A DNA stretch of 64,000 bases from Polytrichum commune (lineage: Eukaryota; Streptophyta; Polytrichopsida; Polytrichales; Polytrichaceae): assembly GCA_950295325.1 (NCBI GenBank), contig OX485806.1:33294001-33358000 (forward strand). Reading direction: 5' to 3'. Made by a program: the position numbers and the translations under genes. How positions within the stretch are numbered: the first letter of the stretch is position 1; each line of letters begins with the position of its first letter. The notes beneath the pieces are model-generated. The model was not told the DNA's origin and did not search any database. It saw nothing but the letters and a program-made list of their open reading frames with translations. Below are positions 61,860-64,000 of the stretch, one piece after another.

Positions 61860-63000
61860 TATTTCATCGATTGCAAAACATCAAATATGCCAAGCAAGCA
61901 ATAAGTAGTGTGTTTCCATGTGCATTGGCCATGAGGGACGCCGTGGATTAATGTAATGCCATAAAAGCATGATTGACTCACTAGGGCCTATGTTGGTTTA
62001 TGGAGCGGTGATGAGGTGGCTTTAGGAGCTAATTATGTGCGGTTGGCAGCTAGGGTGGTGATCATCAACAAGCAAGTGAACCTACATTTCAATCGGTGTC
62101 AAGTAACCTGGGGTTTCTATCCCAGGAGGGAAGGTGACACAGTGCTAGTAATGGCAAAGGCTTCATGTGGCAATCGTCTGCATTAGTTTGGGGTAGGTGT
62201 CATATGGTGGGAGCTCGTAATTGGAAGGCGGCTAGGGGTGTAAACTACATTCGTCGTTGAGCAGTAGGGAGGTGCATTGTGGTGGGTCTTCATCAAGGGA
62301 ATCATGTGTGTGAGGATGCATTGTGCAACCTTTTGTGGTTTGATTTTATTTTTTTATGTATGTAAGGTTGCAAGTGGGCTCTTCGTGGAGGATAGTATAG
62401 ATGAAGCTTTTTAGCTTCTGTTTTGGAACTAAAGTTTCCTTCCTATGAGTGATGTGTAAATCTATTGTGATTGTTTTGTTTTTCCCGCTTTGGTGCCTAG
62501 CCTTCTAATTAATGTAACTCCCATAACCAATCTTAATGTGACATCACTTTTAATGTAACTCCCATTAATGTGACATTACTTTTACACCGTATCTTAGTGG
62601 GCCCACTCAAGAAATCACTCCTTCTAGCTCAAGAAACCAATCTTCATAAGTACACTCTAAACTTTGTAATATTACGCTTGTGGCAACCAAAATACACTTA
62701 ATAGTAAGGTGTTATGTAGTGTTAACATGGGTGCGTGATACAAGAAATTGAGTGTAGCATGTGACACTATGGAATAATACAAAACAAACATTGCAATAAT
62801 GACAACGTGATGCGTGCGAGTGTGGGGATTGAATTCTTTGGTGGTTTACTTTGATGTCAAAATCCGTGATATATGGGAGGGAGATGTGATAACAAGGAGT
62901 GAAATTGAAATTGAGAACATTCGTTCCCTAGGGTTTCAAATATAAGAGAAGGAGTGACATTAAGGAGGTTGATATTGCAGAGTCATCAGACCCGCATGTA
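61860..63000. other. Non-coding stretch upstream of the IscA-like gene
   Basis: No gene recognised. It probably holds the distal promoter of the gene starting at 63,292. A phrase with TTAATGTAACTCCCAT is repeated at about 62,510 and 62,552. Confidence 0.4.
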
Positions 63001-63291
63001 AAATCCTCCCTCCATTGGGAACGAATTGGGAACATGAAGGGAACGCACGTGTTGTTTCCTGCTCTCTCTCTGTCTCTCTGTGGGGCTATGGCGATTGGCT
63101 ATGGCCGAAAACCCCCTTCACCGCAAACCCTAATTCACGCTTTCCTCTATAATCCATCATGTCACATTCTGCCATCCACTTCACATACCCTTGCGCAACC
63201 CTCACATGTTCTAAGAAATTATTTTATGTTTAAAAGAGGTTCATTTTGATCACTGAAGCATATCTTAGTTCTCAATTCGGTGCACTCTGCA

Positions 63292-63777
63292 ATGGCGAGG
63301 CGTGAAGCTCTGCCATTATTGCGAGCCTGGAAATCTTTTCGTGTAGTCACATCGGCGAGGAATTCTTCTTCTCCTAATTTGGGTCGTTCTCTGGTGTCCG
63401 ATCCAGCCCTACAGTCTCACAGTTGTGTACAGAGTTTGAACAGGGCCTCAGAAATAGTAGAAATTCTAGATTGCAAGAGTTCGGGTCTCGCTGTTAGGCA
63501 TCAGGTGCAGTCGATTGATATTCCAAATTCTGTAATTAGGGTTCCGGGACGATTTGCTCAGGCAATTTTTAGTACTCTAAGAGGTTCAGTTTCGAGTTCA
63601 GGTTTAGGTTCAGGGTTTTGCAATGTATTGGATGGAGTAGAAGATAGGTTGGGAATTGTGGTGGCACGGAATGGGAATGGGATTAGGCACCAGCATGTGT
63701 CGACAGCCGAAGAACCCAAACCTGCGGAGGAGACGACGACCCAGGAGGGGATCACCTTGACCGACAGTTGCATACGG
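63292..63777 (+). CDS. First exon of a probable mitochondrial IscA-like protein (partial)
   Basis: From ATG at 63,292 an open frame of 162 codons ends at a GTACTT donor (63,778). The N-terminus MARREALPLLRAWKSFRVVT is rich in Arg, Ala, Ser and Leu with almost no acidic residues, as expected of a mitochondrial presequence. The exon ends EGITLTDSCIR, which resembles the start of the IscA/HesB fold in plant mitochondrial IscA-like proteins (V-x-L/M-T-D/E-x-C-I-R-x-L). Such proteins act in 4Fe-4S cluster assembly (family knowledge). The cluster-binding Cys residues would lie in later exons outside the window. The pre-domain region of about 150 residues is longer than I expect for the family, so the call is provisional. 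An alternative in-frame ATG at 63,280 adds four residues. Confidence 0.55.
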
Positions 63778-64000
63778 GTACTTACACCAATTTTCTACTT
63801 TGCATTCGGGTTCTAATTTCATGTAAAATGGTTGAGTATCACAAGATAGTACTAAGTTCGGGTTTTATCCTTAGCAATACTTAGGACATGAATTTTAATG
63901 TATGATGATGTATGATGTGGAATTCTAAGCTGAATCATTTTGTGAACCTGAATTTTTCCGCTCTACTTTTGACGATTCATGTAAAATGGTGGAGTAGCTC

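Overview
This window looks like nuclear DNA of a land plant with a large, transposon-rich genome. Reasons: a GARP/MYB-CC (PHR1-type) transcription factor split into nine coding exons with GT-AG introns; a CACTA element with the plant-type end CACTACAAGAAAA and plant TNP2/DUF4218/DUF4216 protein signatures; Tourist-like MITEs; and tRNA-derived SINEs. The long, Gln/Asn/Gly-rich N-terminus of the PHR protein and the repeat landscape would fit a fern, lycophyte or other non-model plant. I cannot name the species.

Layout. Positions 1-37,600 hold no gene I can support. This stretch is a mosaic of dispersed repeats, many at short-period range and several nested: a tRNA-derived SINE (four copies, each with target-site duplications), a hAT-like ~200-245 bp MITE rich in AACCGGTT (about nine copies, three with perfect 8-bp TSDs), several Tourist-like families with GGGCC ends and TAA target sites, a complex ~1 kb inverted repeat at 19.2-20.2 kb, a six-unit 231-bp tandem array at 29.7-31.1 kb, and other TIR elements. 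Positions 37.7-38.5 kb carry a broken Tc1/mariner transposase.

The gene-bearing part runs from about 39 to 54 kb. On the plus strand (40,866-47,303) is a PHR1/PHL-like phosphate-starvation regulator, modelled as 764 residues with all exon phases consistent. On the minus strand (53,492-50,562) is a three-exon, 487-residue plant protein that I place only tentatively (possibly CANIN/SLF2-like). The two genes converge, with a 5S-rRNA-like repeat and a (CT)93 microsatellite between them. Both genes carry a copy of the same ~320 bp repeat in an intron.

Positions 55.5-61.9 kb hold a decayed CACTA transposon on the minus strand: left end at 56,442, transposase exons at 57.4-61.0 kb, right end lost. 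It is bracketed by two diverged ~800 bp direct repeats. At the right edge, 63,292-63,777 is the first exon of a gene whose product is probably a mitochondrial IscA-like iron-sulfur assembly protein; the rest lies outside the window.

I see no operon-like or defence-like system. The most informative observations are nested insertions with empty-site paralogues in the same window, a transposase intron that looks born from a tandem duplication, a possible 5S-derived SINE, and the long inverted repeat and tandem arrays.
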